Below are positions 11,306 to 22,475 of a stretch of 64,000 bases of DNA, piece after piece. Source of the stretch: Patiria pectinifera (lineage: Eukaryota > Echinodermata > Asteroidea > Valvatida > Asterinidae); NCBI GenBank assembly GCA_029964075.1, contig CM057133.1, positions 12,672,699 through 12,736,698 on the forward strand, read 5' to 3'. How positions within the stretch are numbered: position 1 is the first letter of the stretch; each line of letters opens with the position of its first letter. The notes under the pieces were generated by a model. That model worked only from the letters and a program-made list of their open reading frames with translations. It searched no databases and was not told the DNA's origin. The position numbers and the translations under genes were made by a program.

Positions 11306-13675
11306 TCATTCAGGGATCTCTCCATTCTAGGGACACAAACAAGAAAATCAGTCATATGTTTTCTTGACAAGTTGAAAAGCAAAACCTTTCAAAGTCTAAC
11401 ATAGAATAGACTGATCCACTAAGCTCCTCCCCCTGATGTTTGACCAATCACCGTCAATATGCATTCATAAAAGTGTAACATACATCCACAAATGTCTAAC
11501 ATGCATCCACAAATGGGTAACATGCATCCACAAATGTATGACATGCATCCACAAATGTGTAACATGCATCCACAAAATGGCTTATGCATTGGATGCATGT
11601 TAGACATTTGTTGATGCATGTAAGTTACATGTATCCACAAAATGGGGCAGGGTTAAATAGATCAGCCTCTCACATATTTCAACATGTAGCATAAAGCAAT
11701 GTAGAGAAATTCAGAAGACAAAACACTTAAAATATATTTAAAAATTGCATAATTGAATCCTCAATGAAATTCAGACAAAAAAATAATCCATGTCTTCCCA
11801 TTCCAATTACATCACAGTGGACGTTCACTTTTGCAATATCAATTTCCCCTTACTTTAAAAAAAGCATTGTAAATAATGGGAAGCTGTGTCCATGCAATTC
11901 AAAACAAACTTTGGACTTACATCCCATTCCCAGTAGAGTGCTTTGATGACTTCTGACTTCAACTGTGGTCCAAAGAGAGGGTTGAGTTGCATCAGGAATG
12001 TGCACAGCCAACTGTCGAATCGAGAAAAAAAACACAAATGAGGTTTTCATCAATTTTTTTCCTATTTTTTTCGGAAGGAAATTTGTTTCATCTTATCCTG
12101 AAAGTGTGTAGGGATTTTGCCGATGCCCTTTGTATCTCTTTGAAGGTTGTGTGTAAGTTTCAGAATGAAAAGTTGATTTTAATGTTTTGAACATTGTGCT
12201 CAGCTCATCTTCAAGAGAATATTATTAACCCTAACCAACCTCAACCCTTTAAAATCCAACTGCATGTTGGAATCTGTTGACGTGAGTACTGCATTAGTAA
12301 ACTGATTACGCTTTACATGGGATAAGGCTTACCACCATAATCAGAGTCCAACAATTTTGGGTGTAGAGTTTAAGGTTATGACGTTTGATTTTGCAAGAGC
12401 TAGGAAGGTTCCTAGTAAATCACTCACGGGGGTTAGGGTTAAAGTCTTATTCATGTGACCCTTTGATGACATATATGATATTCTGATAGAACAACCAACC
12501 CCTTTGTTCAGCATGTTCAGACTCTAGACACGTCCCAACAGAAAGAACTCTCTTGTGCACTGTGTGTATCTATCAGATGGAATGCAATTAATAATTTTGA
12601 ACGAGATCTTGGGTGGATTCAGCAGGGATTTCGACTGTGGCTGTGAAATGTGAGTACCAGTTTCACTTGTACTTACAACAAATAACAGCAGAATGCAGTG
12701 AGCGCCAACATCAACTGGATGATTCTGCAATGGGTAAAAAAAATGATGGTAAGACATGAATATGGGACTGAGAAACATTTCAAAGTTTGTTAGGAAATCG
12801 GGCCTAGCTAGGGGCCTTCTTAGAAAGTTTTCTTAACTCTCCACAAACTTTGGTCATAACCGCTTAAGTGGCGAACAGGTTGCAACATTCTTTCCGACTG
12901 ACCTTCATTGAGATAATGATGATGAAAACAAAGTGGCATCAGGATGCAGCATTCTTTCCCCAAACTTTTCGGACTAGTTCAACACAACATGTCAACATAG
13001 CACACAGGGGCGTAAATCCCGGGGGAAGGGGGGGGGATGATTGGTTTTTTTCATCCCCCCTCCCACTTTTTGACCGGGGGGGATGGACTATTGAATCATT
13101 CACCACTTTTTCGTGATGAGAAAGAAAAAAATAGGGATTTCGAGGTATTTTTCAACATCCCAACGACCAGAATGTATTGAATAGCACTGAAAAGTAGAGA
13201 AACAAAGCACAAAAGCTTTTAAAATGCACCTATTTGATGTAAGCTTGAGTATACATCTAGCAATTAGATACATCCAACATGCCCAATTCATGAAGAGCGC
13301 CCCCTAGTGTAATGTGGTGTCCAGCCCCCCAGCCTCATTTTTCGAATTTCCGTGGAAGGGCAATTTTTGGATATTGGTCATCCCCCCCCCCCCACCACCA
13401 CTCGCTGGCACAGATTTACGCCACTGAGTGATAACACGTATAGTACACAGGTACAGTACACACCACTGATGTCGGAAATACACGCCTTATCCCAAACTAC
13501 ATACATAATCCAAACAATCAACACAGTGTAGGACAGTTCAACACTGCATTGATTTTTCGCCACTGGAAACTCACCCTCTATCCGCTCTTTTCCGTGGAAC
13601 AACAAATGGAAGAACAATGCCTATAAATGCCCATATTACTGTCACAATAAGGAGCGTTATCCAAGCACTTGCCAT
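11306..13675 (-). CDS. ATP6V0E: V-type proton ATPase subunit e
   Basis: Small membrane subunit of the V0 sector of the vacuolar proton pump, which acidifies endosomes, lysosomes and secretory vesicles. Four coding exons on the minus strand: 13675-13575, 12724-12677, 12011-11921 and 11326-11306. All have GT-AG borders and compatible phases, giving 86 residues against 81 in human. Exon 1 gives MASAWITLLIVTVIWAFIG and then FVVPRKRADRG (family pattern PWFIPKGPNRG). Exon 2 gives the second membrane helix, ending CCYL. Exon 3 gives QLNPLFGPQLKSEVIKAL, the best-conserved block. The last exon adds only NGEIPE and a stop; it is the least certain, because the preceding exon could splice elsewhere. No other V-ATPase gene is nearby. 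Confidence in the family is high from the QLNPLFGPQLK match. Confidence 0.85.
11478..11645. repeat. 21-22 bp minisatellite
   Basis: About seven imperfect tandem copies of ACATGCATCCACAAATGTGTA, becoming degenerate after 11580. It produces a repetitive open frame on the minus strand that should not be taken as a protein. Confidence 0.8.
12225..12442. repeat. TTAACCCTAACC-ended transposon, copy 1 (in ATP6V0E intron)
   Basis: A 218-bp element whose ends are TTAACCCTAACC and the inverse GGTTAGGGTTAA. It lies in the intron between ATP6V0E coding exons 2 and 3. The interior (AAAATCCAACT...TAGTAAACTG...GATTTTGCAAGA...GGAAGGTTCCTAGTAAAT) is repeated in the same order at 41960-42172. Non-autonomous DNA transposon. 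Confidence 0.75.
13005..13426. repeat. GGCGTAAATC-ended non-autonomous element
   Basis: Begins CAGGGGCGTAAATC and ends GATTTACGCCACTG, imperfect inverted termini, with poly-C/poly-G blocks just inside each end and a GAAGAGCGCCCCCTAGTG core that resembles the elements at 6060-6392 and 61760-62015. It sits in the first intron of ATP6V0E. Probably a hAT-like non-autonomous element; I could not see a clean target duplication. Confidence 0.6.
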
Positions 13676-14709
13676 ACTTAAATCACGTTGTATTCTCACC
13701 GATGCTTTCGTGAAAAAATAAAATTACTCCACAGCTAGCTAGCTCGGTGATAATGATCGACGCATATTGTGTCATGTGATTAGTAGTCTGGTCCCCCTGT
13801 TTCGGATATTATCCAATTTCTGTTGATAACGTCTGGGTGACACATAAGTCTACAAACCTAAAAATAGAACAGCTGCTTGATTGGTTTATATTATAATTAT
13901 TGCACTTTTACGTCATGACGACCTTTTGATAAATGAGCGTTCCAGCTCACATTTAATCAAAGATTTCTGAGCTCAGTGCCAGAACAAAGTTATACACTCT
14001 ACTAAAAAAAGTTATATTGACTGGTTTTAGTCCTATAGTTATTGAAAATTGAATACGAATCAAAGTTTCATAAATAACCCATAACATAAAGTAGTTGGAA
14101 ACGACTCCAATTTCAGTTAATATTTGCATAACTATTTTTCCAAAGTCAATAATACTGACTTGAAAAAATATAGTCAGATTGACTGATTCAAGTTGCACCC
14201 AGCTGACCCTGAATGTGGCTAGTCAAAGTTAACTGGTTTCTAGTCAAATCTGGGGGGAAAAGGTGTTTTTTGTTTGTTTTTTTTTTGGGTTTTTTTTTTA
14301 GTGTATTGTGTCTTGGATAACGTAATTAATTGAGTTGGGCTAGAACAGCATCGTGTCGATGTCCAGTCCATATACACGCTGCATGCATTGCACATAAATT
14401 ATCTCCTGAAATAAATTATCTCCTGAAAAACACAGTATATACTATGACTGCTGTGATCATTGTGATGTGAATATGTCGTTTTTAACCCGGGCCCTCGGGT
14501 CGCATAGCGCCCTCCTCGGATTCTAGGCCCTCGGGTGTTAAAAATCAAGCCACACGTTGAACTTAACATTGAAAATGTTTTGTAAAATTTGTGAAACAAC
14601 GCATGAATGTTACATATGTTGAATGATAAGATTTATTGGCCTGTATTTGTAAATAATTGAATGTTGTAACGCCTGAAACGCCATAGCGGGAAGTTGATCA
14701 TTACGTATA
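13676..14709. other. ATP6V0E upstream region and spacer
   Basis: The first few hundred bases are the likely ATP6V0E promoter. They hold a TAGCTAGCTAG palindromic run near 13735 and no obvious TATA box. Beyond that the sequence is AT-rich with homopolymer T near 14270-14300 and no exon I can support. Confidence 0.35.
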
Positions 14710-14978
14710 CTGGACCAAGCCCAGTCTAATGTGACTTTCGCGAACCCGTGAATCCCGGGTTCGTATTCATGAGCCCCCTACTAAGATAATGGCTATTTAA
14801 TCAGTTACTGACTATAAATATGTTCTTGATAAGCACTCAGGCTATCCCCAATGTATATGCGTCTGTTGTTTAGAGCCAGCCTGCCTCTCATCAGATTTGA
14901 GTGATGAGTGATGCGCTAGTTAAGTGCTGGAAAGCTACCTACAGCTAAGAAAGCCACTTTAGACTGGGCTTGGTCCAG
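14710..14978. repeat. Short inverted-repeat transposon with TA target site
   Basis: Terminal inverted repeats of about 20 bases: CTGGACCAAGCCCAGTCTAA at the left and its inverse at the right, each flanked by TA. A TA duplication and 269-bp size suggest a Tc1/mariner-type non-autonomous element. It has no open frame. Confidence 0.75.
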
Positions 14979-15034
14979 TAATGATTTTTTAGTACGGCGG
15001 TTTAATATTTTTATGTGTTTGTGTGGTTTATATT

Positions 15035-15261
15035 TTTATCTTCCAGCAAACTTGAATCCTCGATCCTAATTGGTCGATCCATGGCAACAAGCCGTGCTAC
15101 ATATAACCATACCGCACGACCACGGTCCATACCGCACTCTGCGTATTGCGCTATTCCAAGATGCAAGCGACATTTCAGCTGCATGCGCAAAACTGCTGAA
15201 ATGTTCGTGTAAAGCGTGCTAGTTCCAACTGTAGTGCGCGTCAAGTTTGCTTGAAGATAAA
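15035..15261. repeat. Short inverted-repeat transposon
   Basis: Ends match as inverted repeats over 21 bases with one mismatch, beginning TTTATCTTC and continuing AGCAAACTTGA. The 227-bp body is GC-richer than its surroundings and includes a short palindrome, GCAGCTGAAATG-like, near 15165-15210. Family not identified. Confidence 0.65.
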
Positions 15262-15375
15262 TTCCTTATTACGCTCGCGCTCGTTGAACACGGAAAATGT
15301 CCGTGCCTTTGGCCTCGTGGTATGTGGGACACAGACGCACTACATTATTCCGTGTTCCACTCGCGCTCGCAAGAT
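15262..15375. repeat. Palindromic CGCTCG / GAACACGGA segment
   Basis: GAACACGGA at about 15286-15294 is mirrored by TCCGTGTTC at about 15350-15358, and each is flanked by CGCTCGCGCTCG-type sequence. It may be another short element abutting the previous one. Confidence 0.45.
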
Positions 15376-15479
15376 AACTAATAATAGCCCGAATATTTTA
15401 ATAACACTTGAAGTTCAAGACAGCGGCCAATCCATCCAGTCGCCACCAACGGTCGCCACCGCCTATCATTGAACGCTGA

Positions 15480-15946
15480 GGGTTTCAAATACTTTTGTAC
15501 TGCCTAAGCGTATTGGCTGCGGGGTTAATATTTATTACTTTATACAGATTATTTAAAATTGTTAACTTAGATATTTAGACTGTAACATCGTAAGTGTATT
15601 AGAAGTTAAATGCATGCTTCTTTTATTAATTAAAAGTCAATAACATGCTTCCAAATACTGGAAAGCATCACAGAGCGCAAACCTCCGCCACTGATCGAGC
15701 TAATTAAACAATTTCCAAATTCCCGCCATCATTATTGTCAGTACTACACCCAAAAGATGATACTTTCATAAATGGTGAACAATCCTTACAACCGTACCAA
15801 GGACCACCTCAAAAATAATGTCATGCAAATCCGTCCATAACTGAGCTATCATGTTATCCAACACTTGAAGAATACTTTTTGTTGTTTATTTGCCTTTGCT
15901 TATTGTTCTGTCGGTTCTTGTTGGGTCGTGGGGTTGTTCTTGTTTG

Positions 15947-15980
<34 letters not shown>

Positions 15981-16541
15981 CATTTCTGGTAATGAAACCA
16001 AGGATTCCTCAAAAGCGCCCTAGGCACTGTAGCTCGCAAGCCTGAAGAAACCTGTGGAGGAAGACAATGAGAAGAAGTTACAGTTTTAGAGTGTGTGTGT
16101 TTTTTGTTGTTGCTGTTTTCCTTTTGATTTTGGAATTTGTGGTGATTCTGTTTGTGGAATTTGCCATGTGTTATTTATAATTTTGACTATTCTTAAAAAA
16201 TTATAATAATGGCCGTATGTGACGACCATTGATCTCCATATGTCTGTGTATATGGAGATCAATGGTGACGACCAAGAACAGCTAGCAAGAGGGCGCTGTT
16301 GTAAAAACCTTTCTCCTCGGCCTCCAGAGGGCGTGATATTTCTCGCAAGTTTCGTGCACCTAGTACTAGTTCAGCTGGATTCCCTTCTTATATCTTTAAA
16401 AGGTAGGGTCTTATTCCTCCATGGTCACACACCATCTGCCAATATCAATAGTTAGGTGGATAAACAAAGCTCAATTTTCCCTTGCAATGGGGATTTAGGG
16501 TCACTCTACCTGTTTATTCATTAAAAAGCCAAGGCTTTCCC
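15480..16541. other. Spacer with a TTA microsatellite
   Basis: No exon found. A (TTA)n microsatellite lies at about 15947-15976. A short inverted repeat, CATTGATCTCCATAT with its inverse ATATGGAGATCAATG, lies at about 16228-16265. Confidence 0.5.
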
Positions 16542-17550
16542 GGTGTTGTGCGCGTTCTTGCAAATCACGCAATCTTAAGAATGAGCGCGCATTCTTAAGA
16601 ACGAGTGCGCATTCTTAAGAATGAGCACGCAATCTGAACAATGAGCGCTCACTCTGAAGATTGCGTGGGAATATCACGTGCGCGATTTATAAATTTTGCG
16701 CAATCTTAACAAACATTGCACGGCATAATTATGTTAAATGAAATGTAGGCCTATAGCGGTTAATTAATATTATTAATAATAAAGGGGAAATAATTCATGA
16801 ATCATATCATGAGGAAAGAAAATGATCTATGCTTCTGTAATCTGTACTCGTTTAACTACGATAATTTGAATCAAATTAAACCTGTTATTATTGCTTTTTT
16901 CTGCCCACTATGGGAAGTTTTGTAATATTGAGGACTGGGAACTACATGTAGTCTGGGAAGTGCTTTGTTTAGGCTAGACAAGTTACAAGTCCCTGTATGT
17001 ATCATGTGCATGCCACGAAAAAAAACGATGTCCAGAAGGCTGCCAAAATTGCTCTTTTGACTAGATAGAATCCAACTCTGTGGCGTAATGGTGGGGTGTG
17101 AACAATAGCAATTTAAGTGGTATAGCATTAGCGTTATGGGATGTCACTATTTATTCTCATTCTTCACATTCTTCATTCTTACGCCCCCCCCCCCTTTTGT
17201 TATCCCAAAAATCAGAATTCTTCTTATTTTTTCCCGGTCCCCTGAATACGTGTATACTTTCATATCCACTCTACTTTTCATCGTTAAATCTTTTCCTAGG
17301 TAAGTGACCTTGCGTTGCAACAGTATAATTGTTAAGAATCAGTGAACAAGGATGCAGCTAGACTTGCCAAGCACAGCCGGTGCTCGGCAGCGACAAGACC
17401 GTTATCTTGTCGCGCATTCTTAAGAATGTGCACTCAATCTGGAAGAGTTTTTTTTTTTGCGAAGATTGCGCAAGGATCCGGTTGCGCAATCATAAGAATG
17501 TGGATGCGCATTCTTATGATTGCGCAAATCACAAGAAAGCGCACAACACC
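16542..17550. mobile_element. About 1-kb non-autonomous DNA transposon with repeated subterminal palindromes
   Basis: The left end reads GGTGTTGTGCGCGTTCTTG and the right end is its near inverse (CAAGAAAGCGCACAACACC on the plus strand). Inside both ends are multiple copies of a roughly 22-bp palindromic unit of the form GCGCATTCTTAAGAATGAGC: four or so on the left (16560-16680) and three on the right (17408-17530). The interior has no meaningful open frame. Clustered subterminal repeats resemble transposase-binding arrays; family unassigned and target duplication not seen. Confidence 0.6.
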
Positions 17551-17584
17551 AACAATGTCAAATCAGAGACAAGTGAACTGAACT

Positions 17585-17760
17585 GTGAACAGATGAATGA
17601 TCATGACTGTTGAATTTGGGAAAGAATGTTGCAACCTGACGCCACTTTTTTCTTCGTAAATCATCTCAATGAATGTCATTCGTTGCAAAAATGATGATAA
17701 GACATGAATCTGGGACTGAGAAATATTTCTAATTTTGTTAAGAAATACTTTCTCCATAGA
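17585..17760. repeat. Repeat shared with the ATP6V0E intron (12720-12970)
   Basis: ATGATGATAAGACATGAATC...GGGACTGAGAAATATTTC here matches ATGATGGTAAGACATGAATA...GGGACTGAGAAACATTTC at about 12738-12782 in the same orientation. The GGAAAGAATGTTGCAACCTG block matches, in inverted orientation, CAGGTTGCAACATTCTTTCC at 12877-12896. So a diverged copy of that sequence flanks the element at 16542-17550. Confidence 0.6.
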
Positions 17761-17907
17761 CTTTCATGATTACCAAAAGGTGTCGATATTAGAATTGAGA
17801 GAAGTCTGCTTTTATAGCCTTGAAAAGGTCATTTTTGAATGACAAAAAAACAGTAACCAGGTAATCTGTAACGGCTTGACTATTAATCGAAATTAAAAAG
17901 AGGTGCC

Positions 17908-18098
17908 AGAAAGATTCCCATATCTGGCCATCACTAATTTTTCCCATCACTTCAGTGATCAGAAAGAATATGTCCTAAAAATCAAATTTAGCAGGGAAGA
18001 TCAAGATATTGAAATTTTTAGTATGAAAACACAAATTTTCAGACCAGTCTCACGGTTTGTGCACAGGGTGAATGATGGCCAGATATGGGAATCTTTCT
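17908..18098. repeat. Short inverted-repeat transposon, symmetric-TIR family, copy 2
   Basis: Inverted ends of about 30 bases begin AGAAAGATTCCCATATCTGG. The flanks GAGGTGCC and GAGGGGCC look like an 8-bp target duplication with one change, as hAT elements make. The body motif GGTTTGTGCACAGGGTG links it to the copy at 9718-9923. Its terminal sequence differs from copy 1 after CCATAT, yet both of its own ends agree. Confidence 0.75.
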
Positions 18099-18194
18099 GA
18101 GGGGCCCATATATAAAAATCTCAGAAAGTAGGATTTGATGAAGAACATTTTGAAGTGACAAAACATTTGATAGGCGCATTATGAAAGTTTGGTT

Positions 18195-18386
18195 AGTAGG
18201 TATTTATGGAGGATTCCAGACTTTGCCATGGGTCTGGGGGTAGTACAGGGTCAAGGGGGAGGCGGATACCAGACTTTATCCCGCCCCCTTTGATCTCTGC
18301 CCCCGCCCCTCTCCCTTGATATCTACCCTCGCCCCTCCCTTGCCCCTCTCCTCTCCATGATCTCCCAATATCTCAGTCTCAGCCCC
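18195..18386 (+). repeat. Polinton left terminal inverted repeat
   Basis: The 192 bases are the inverse of 35407-35598 with a single difference. The inner half is rich in CCCCTCTCC / GATCTC tracts. Beyond the repeat the two sides diverge but keep short GATCTCT-like motifs. Confidence 0.93.
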
Positions 18387-18517
18387 AGGCCAAAACCGGG
18401 CTCAATATCTCTCGTCTTGAAGATCTCTCTCTGTACAGTCGGCGAGTCTGATTGCTTATAAATCTAAAAGTCTGACCTCTTAAAAAAATTTAAAAAAAAT
18501 TATATTGATATATATAA

Positions 18518-19042
18518 ATGATGGATATGATGAAGCCAATCGTTAAGGGATTTTCTAGATGGAATAAAGCCACGCTGCGCGATTACGTCCAGCGATATAA
18601 TGTACCGTACAATCAAAATGTTGCTCTTACGCGTAAAGTCTACATCAACGGGATAAAAAAATACGAAGCTCAATTTAAAAACTTGAGGAAAAAGAAGCTG
18701 CATGAGCTCAAACAGATTGTAGACGATTATGATCTAGAATATAACCCGTCGGGTTATAAAGGTCGAGTTTTGAAAAAAGATTTACTCTCGGCGATTCAAA
18801 ACTCTAGGCAACCCGAGGGTTTTCAAGAGGCTGAGTTCAGAGCGACGAGAAGATTTAGAAACAACTTTAGAAACTGGGAACTGATTCCTAGACTTTTTAA
18901 CGACGATTTAGTCAGATTTTTTGATACGCACAAAGATCAAATAGTAAATAAAATCAAGTCAGAATTGAGAGAGCTGAGAGGTTTAAAAATGGAGCTCACA
19001 ATCAAAATAAAATACGAAAAACCAAACCGGATGGTACGATAG
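18518..19042 (+). CDS. Polinton protein upstream of polymerase, SAP-like helix pair
   Basis: Encodes 174 residues, highly basic. Two helical segments, one with RWNKATLRDYVQRYNV and one with KKLHELKQIVDDYDLEY...KKDLLSAIQ, look like SAP-type helix-extension-helix DNA-binding motifs; the second is the clearer. It is the first gene after the left terminal repeat and lies directly before the polymerase region, where many Polintons carry a terminal-protein or polymerase N-terminal segment. A role in protein-primed replication or DNA binding is inference from position and charge. An AT-rich TATATATAAAT stretch precedes the ATG. Confidence 0.7.
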   Translation: MMDMMKPIVKGFSRWNKATLRDYVQRYNVPYNQNVALTRKVYINGIKKYEAQFKNLRKKKLHELKQIVDDYDLEYNPSGYKGRVLKKDLLSAIQNSRQPEGFQEAEFRATRRFRNNFRNWELIPRLFNDDLVRFFDTHKDQIVNKIKSELRELRGLKMELTIKIKYEKPNRMVR

Positions 19043-19191
19043 AAACGATCGAAGCTATACATTATACCGATCAGAGAGTCGTTTTAAATCAAAGTCAAAT
19101 AAAACAGGTTTTAAAAGAAGACATCGACCAGCTATTTAAAAAGGATGAAAGGTATACGAATCAAGGATCGGGTTGGGTTTTAAAAAAGATA

Positions 19192-22100
19192 ATGGCGTTG
19201 TATATCAACATCAACAGGTTTAACCCCGTGAGAGGTAGTTCTTATATTGACCTACCAAAATGTATCAAACAGAAAACGGCGATGATTAACATTAAAAACA
19301 AAGACGACGAGTGTTTGAGATGGTGTTTGAGAGCCGCTCTTGGCTTGTATACGGATAAAGTAAAAAATAACATAAAAAACGATCCTAAATATAAAATTCA
19401 TAAAGAAGAACCTGTTGTATACACCAAAGACGACGGACTCAAATTTAAAGGCGTAGACTTTCCAACACCGATCGACCAGATACCAAAGATAGAAAGACAA
19501 AATAATTTAACCATAAACGTATACGGTTATGAGGAAGAAATATATCCGTTATACGTGTCTAAAAACTACAAACCAGAGTCACGACCTATCGATCTGTTTT
19601 TGTTTTCTGAGGGCGACAAGCATCACTACTGCTGGATAAATAATTTTTCGAGATTGATTTACAACGTTACAAAACATAAAAGTAAGAAATATTTTTGTCG
19701 AAGGTGTCTGTGTCATTATAGAACGCAAGTAAAATTAGATAGACACATGACCGATTGTAACGGTATAGATACACATCCGTCAAAGATTGTATTTCCTACC
19801 GCTAAGCGAAAATATGTAAATAACGAGTGGATAGTCGACGAAAACGATGTGCCAATATTAGAATTTAAAAACTACAGGTTTAAACAAAAAGCACCGTTTG
19901 TAGTTTACGCCGACTTTGAATCGATATTAGAAAACAACTCGGACGATAAAAAGGACAACACGCAAAAGACAAACATTCACAAAGCAAGCGGTTACTCGTT
20001 GGTAGTAGTTAGATGCGACGGCACCAATGTGTATCAAGAGACTTATAGAGGTAAAGATACCGCATCAAAGTTTGTCCATAAAATGTTAAAAATACAAAGC
20101 GACATAAATTGCATATTTAAAAAACCCCAACCCATGAAATTTAACGAGCGAGCTAAAGAACATCATGATAAAACAAACACGTGTTGGATTTGCGAGAAAC
20201 CAATTTATCCCAATTACTCAAGCAACTGTCAGTGCCAGAAACCCAAAAAACCAAAAACAGAAAAACAAATAAAAGAACATCAGTACGAAAACAAAAATGG
20301 GTTTACCGAGTCTAAATGTCTCGAATGCAAAAAGAAAATCAACAAATTTAGAAAGGTGAGAGATCACTGCCACGTTACGGGTAGATATAGAGGTGCCGCG
20401 CACGCCTACTGCAATCTAAAATTACAAGTTAAACCAGGTTTTACCCCCATACCGGTCGTCTTTCACAATCTGCAAAATTACGACGCTCACTTGATCATGC
20501 AGAGTATCTCAGAGTACGATGACAAAAAGGAAATACAAGTTATCGCTAGAAATTCGGAAAAGTATATTTCGTTTTCGATCGGAAATATGCGATTTATAGA
20601 CTCGTTTAATTTTATGGCGTCTTCGTTGGATAGATTATCTAAAGCTTGTCCAAGAGAGTCGTTTAAACTACTCAGAGAACATTTTAATCGTCAAAACATC
20701 GACTCGTTGTTACAAAAAGGAGTTTATCCATATGAATACATGGACTCGTTTGACAGATTTCAAGAGACAAGCCTACCCCCCATCGAACAATTTTACAGCA
20801 GCCTAAAAGACGAAAATATATCGCGAGAGGACTACGACAGAGCTAAACTGACGTGGAACGAGTTTAAAGTTAAAAACATGGGGAATATCACGATTTGTAC
20901 GTCACTACCGATACGTTATTACTGGCTTGCGTATTTGAAAACTTTAGGCAAACGTGTATTACAAACTACGCGTTAGATCCTGCTAATTACTACACAGCAC
21001 CAGGATTGTCGTGGGATGCCTTGTTAAAACACTCGGAAGTTAAACTCGAACTATTGCAAGACGTAGACAAACATTTATTTTTTGAAAAGGCAAAAAGAGG
21101 TGGTATCTCGAGCGTGGGTGGTATGAGATACTACAAAGCCAACAACAAATACCTACCCGACCATAATCCAAACGAGCCGTCGAGTTACATCACCTACCTC
21201 GATGCAAACAATCTGTACGGCTGGGCCATGAGTCAATACCTGCCGTACAAAGACTTTAAATGGGCGTCTACAAAAACGTTTACCGAGTCCAAGATATTAT
21301 CTCTCAGGAAAACGTCAAACACCGGTTACTGCTTCGAAGTAGACCTCGATTACCCGGACAATCTCCACGACCTGCACAACGATTACCCCCTAGCGCCAGA
21401 AAACATCGTCATACCAAAAGAATGGATGTCTGATTATCAAAATGAGTTATTGGATACCGAACCTAGTAGCAACGTGCAAAAATTAACGTGTACCCTTAAT
21501 CCTAAACAAAAATATGTTTTGCACTACGTCACGTTGCAGTTGTATCTCAAACTCGGCTTGAAACTTAAAAAGGTGCATCGAGTGCTGCAATTTAAACAAG
21601 CACCTTGGATGGCATCTTACATCGACAAAAACACGCAACTCCGAACAAAGGCGACCTCTGATTTTGAGAAAGACTTTTTTAAACTGATGAACAACAGCGT
21701 GTTTGGTAAGACGATGGAAAACGTCAGAAACCGAATCGACGGTTACCTACTCAGAGACAGTAACGATGACGATCGAGATAAATACCAAAAAATTATACAG
21801 AAACCGAGCTACAAAACGACGACGTCATTTTCAGAATGCAAATTGTCATTTGTCGAAAAGTACAAGACTAAAACCGTGTTAAACAAACCGATCTACTGCG
21901 GAGTGAGTATCTTGGATCTCTCAAAGACGCTGATGTACGATTTTTATTACAACCATTTGAAAGACAAGTACAAAGAGAAAATCAGGTTGATGTACACAGA
22001 TACAGACAGTTTGGTACTCGTAGTGCACACGGACGACGTATACAAAGATATGCAGCAAAACGGGCAACAATACGACCTTTCGAATTATCCGACGGATCAT

Positions 22101-22475
22101 CCTTTGTACGATCCAACCAATAAGAAAGTGATCGGTAAATTTAAAGACGAGTTTGGAGGTAAAATAATCAAAGAAGTTGTTTGTATAAGACCTAAAATGT
22201 ACTCGATTTTAACCGCTGACATCAACTTGAAAAAAGCCAAGGGAGTCACAAAATCGGTCACCTCTAAGAAATTAAAACACCGACACTATTACGACTGCAT
22301 CTTAAACAAGAAATCTCATTACGAAACCATGACTCACATTAGATCGGAAAATCACATCCTTTACACCGTATCTCAAAATAAACTGTCGTTGAGTCCGTTG
22401 GACACAAAGAGGTACATTTTACCGGATGGAATACACACGCTCGCTTATGGTCACCGTAATCTAGATATTAATTAG
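19192..22475 (+). pseudogene. Polinton protein-primed type DNA polymerase B
   Basis: Family B DNA polymerase (organellar/viral type) that would copy the element from a protein primer. Visible landmarks in order are an N-terminal ININRFNPVRGSSYIDLP block typical of Polinton polymerases, and a Cys/His cluster near 19690-19760. Then come the exonuclease motif YADFES near 19905, an HCHVTGRYRGAAHAYCN block, and the exonuclease II-like NLQNYDAHLI. The polymerase motifs follow: A as DANNLYGWAM (21201-21230), B as LMNNSVFGK (21684-21710) and C as YTDTDS (21993-22010). The region carries about one break. It meets the integrase gene tail to tail. Confidence 0.92.

Noticed and set aside
11419-11640. Minus-strand Cys/Met-rich repetitive frame
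   Set aside because: Produced by the 21-22 bp minisatellite; not a metallothionein-like protein.
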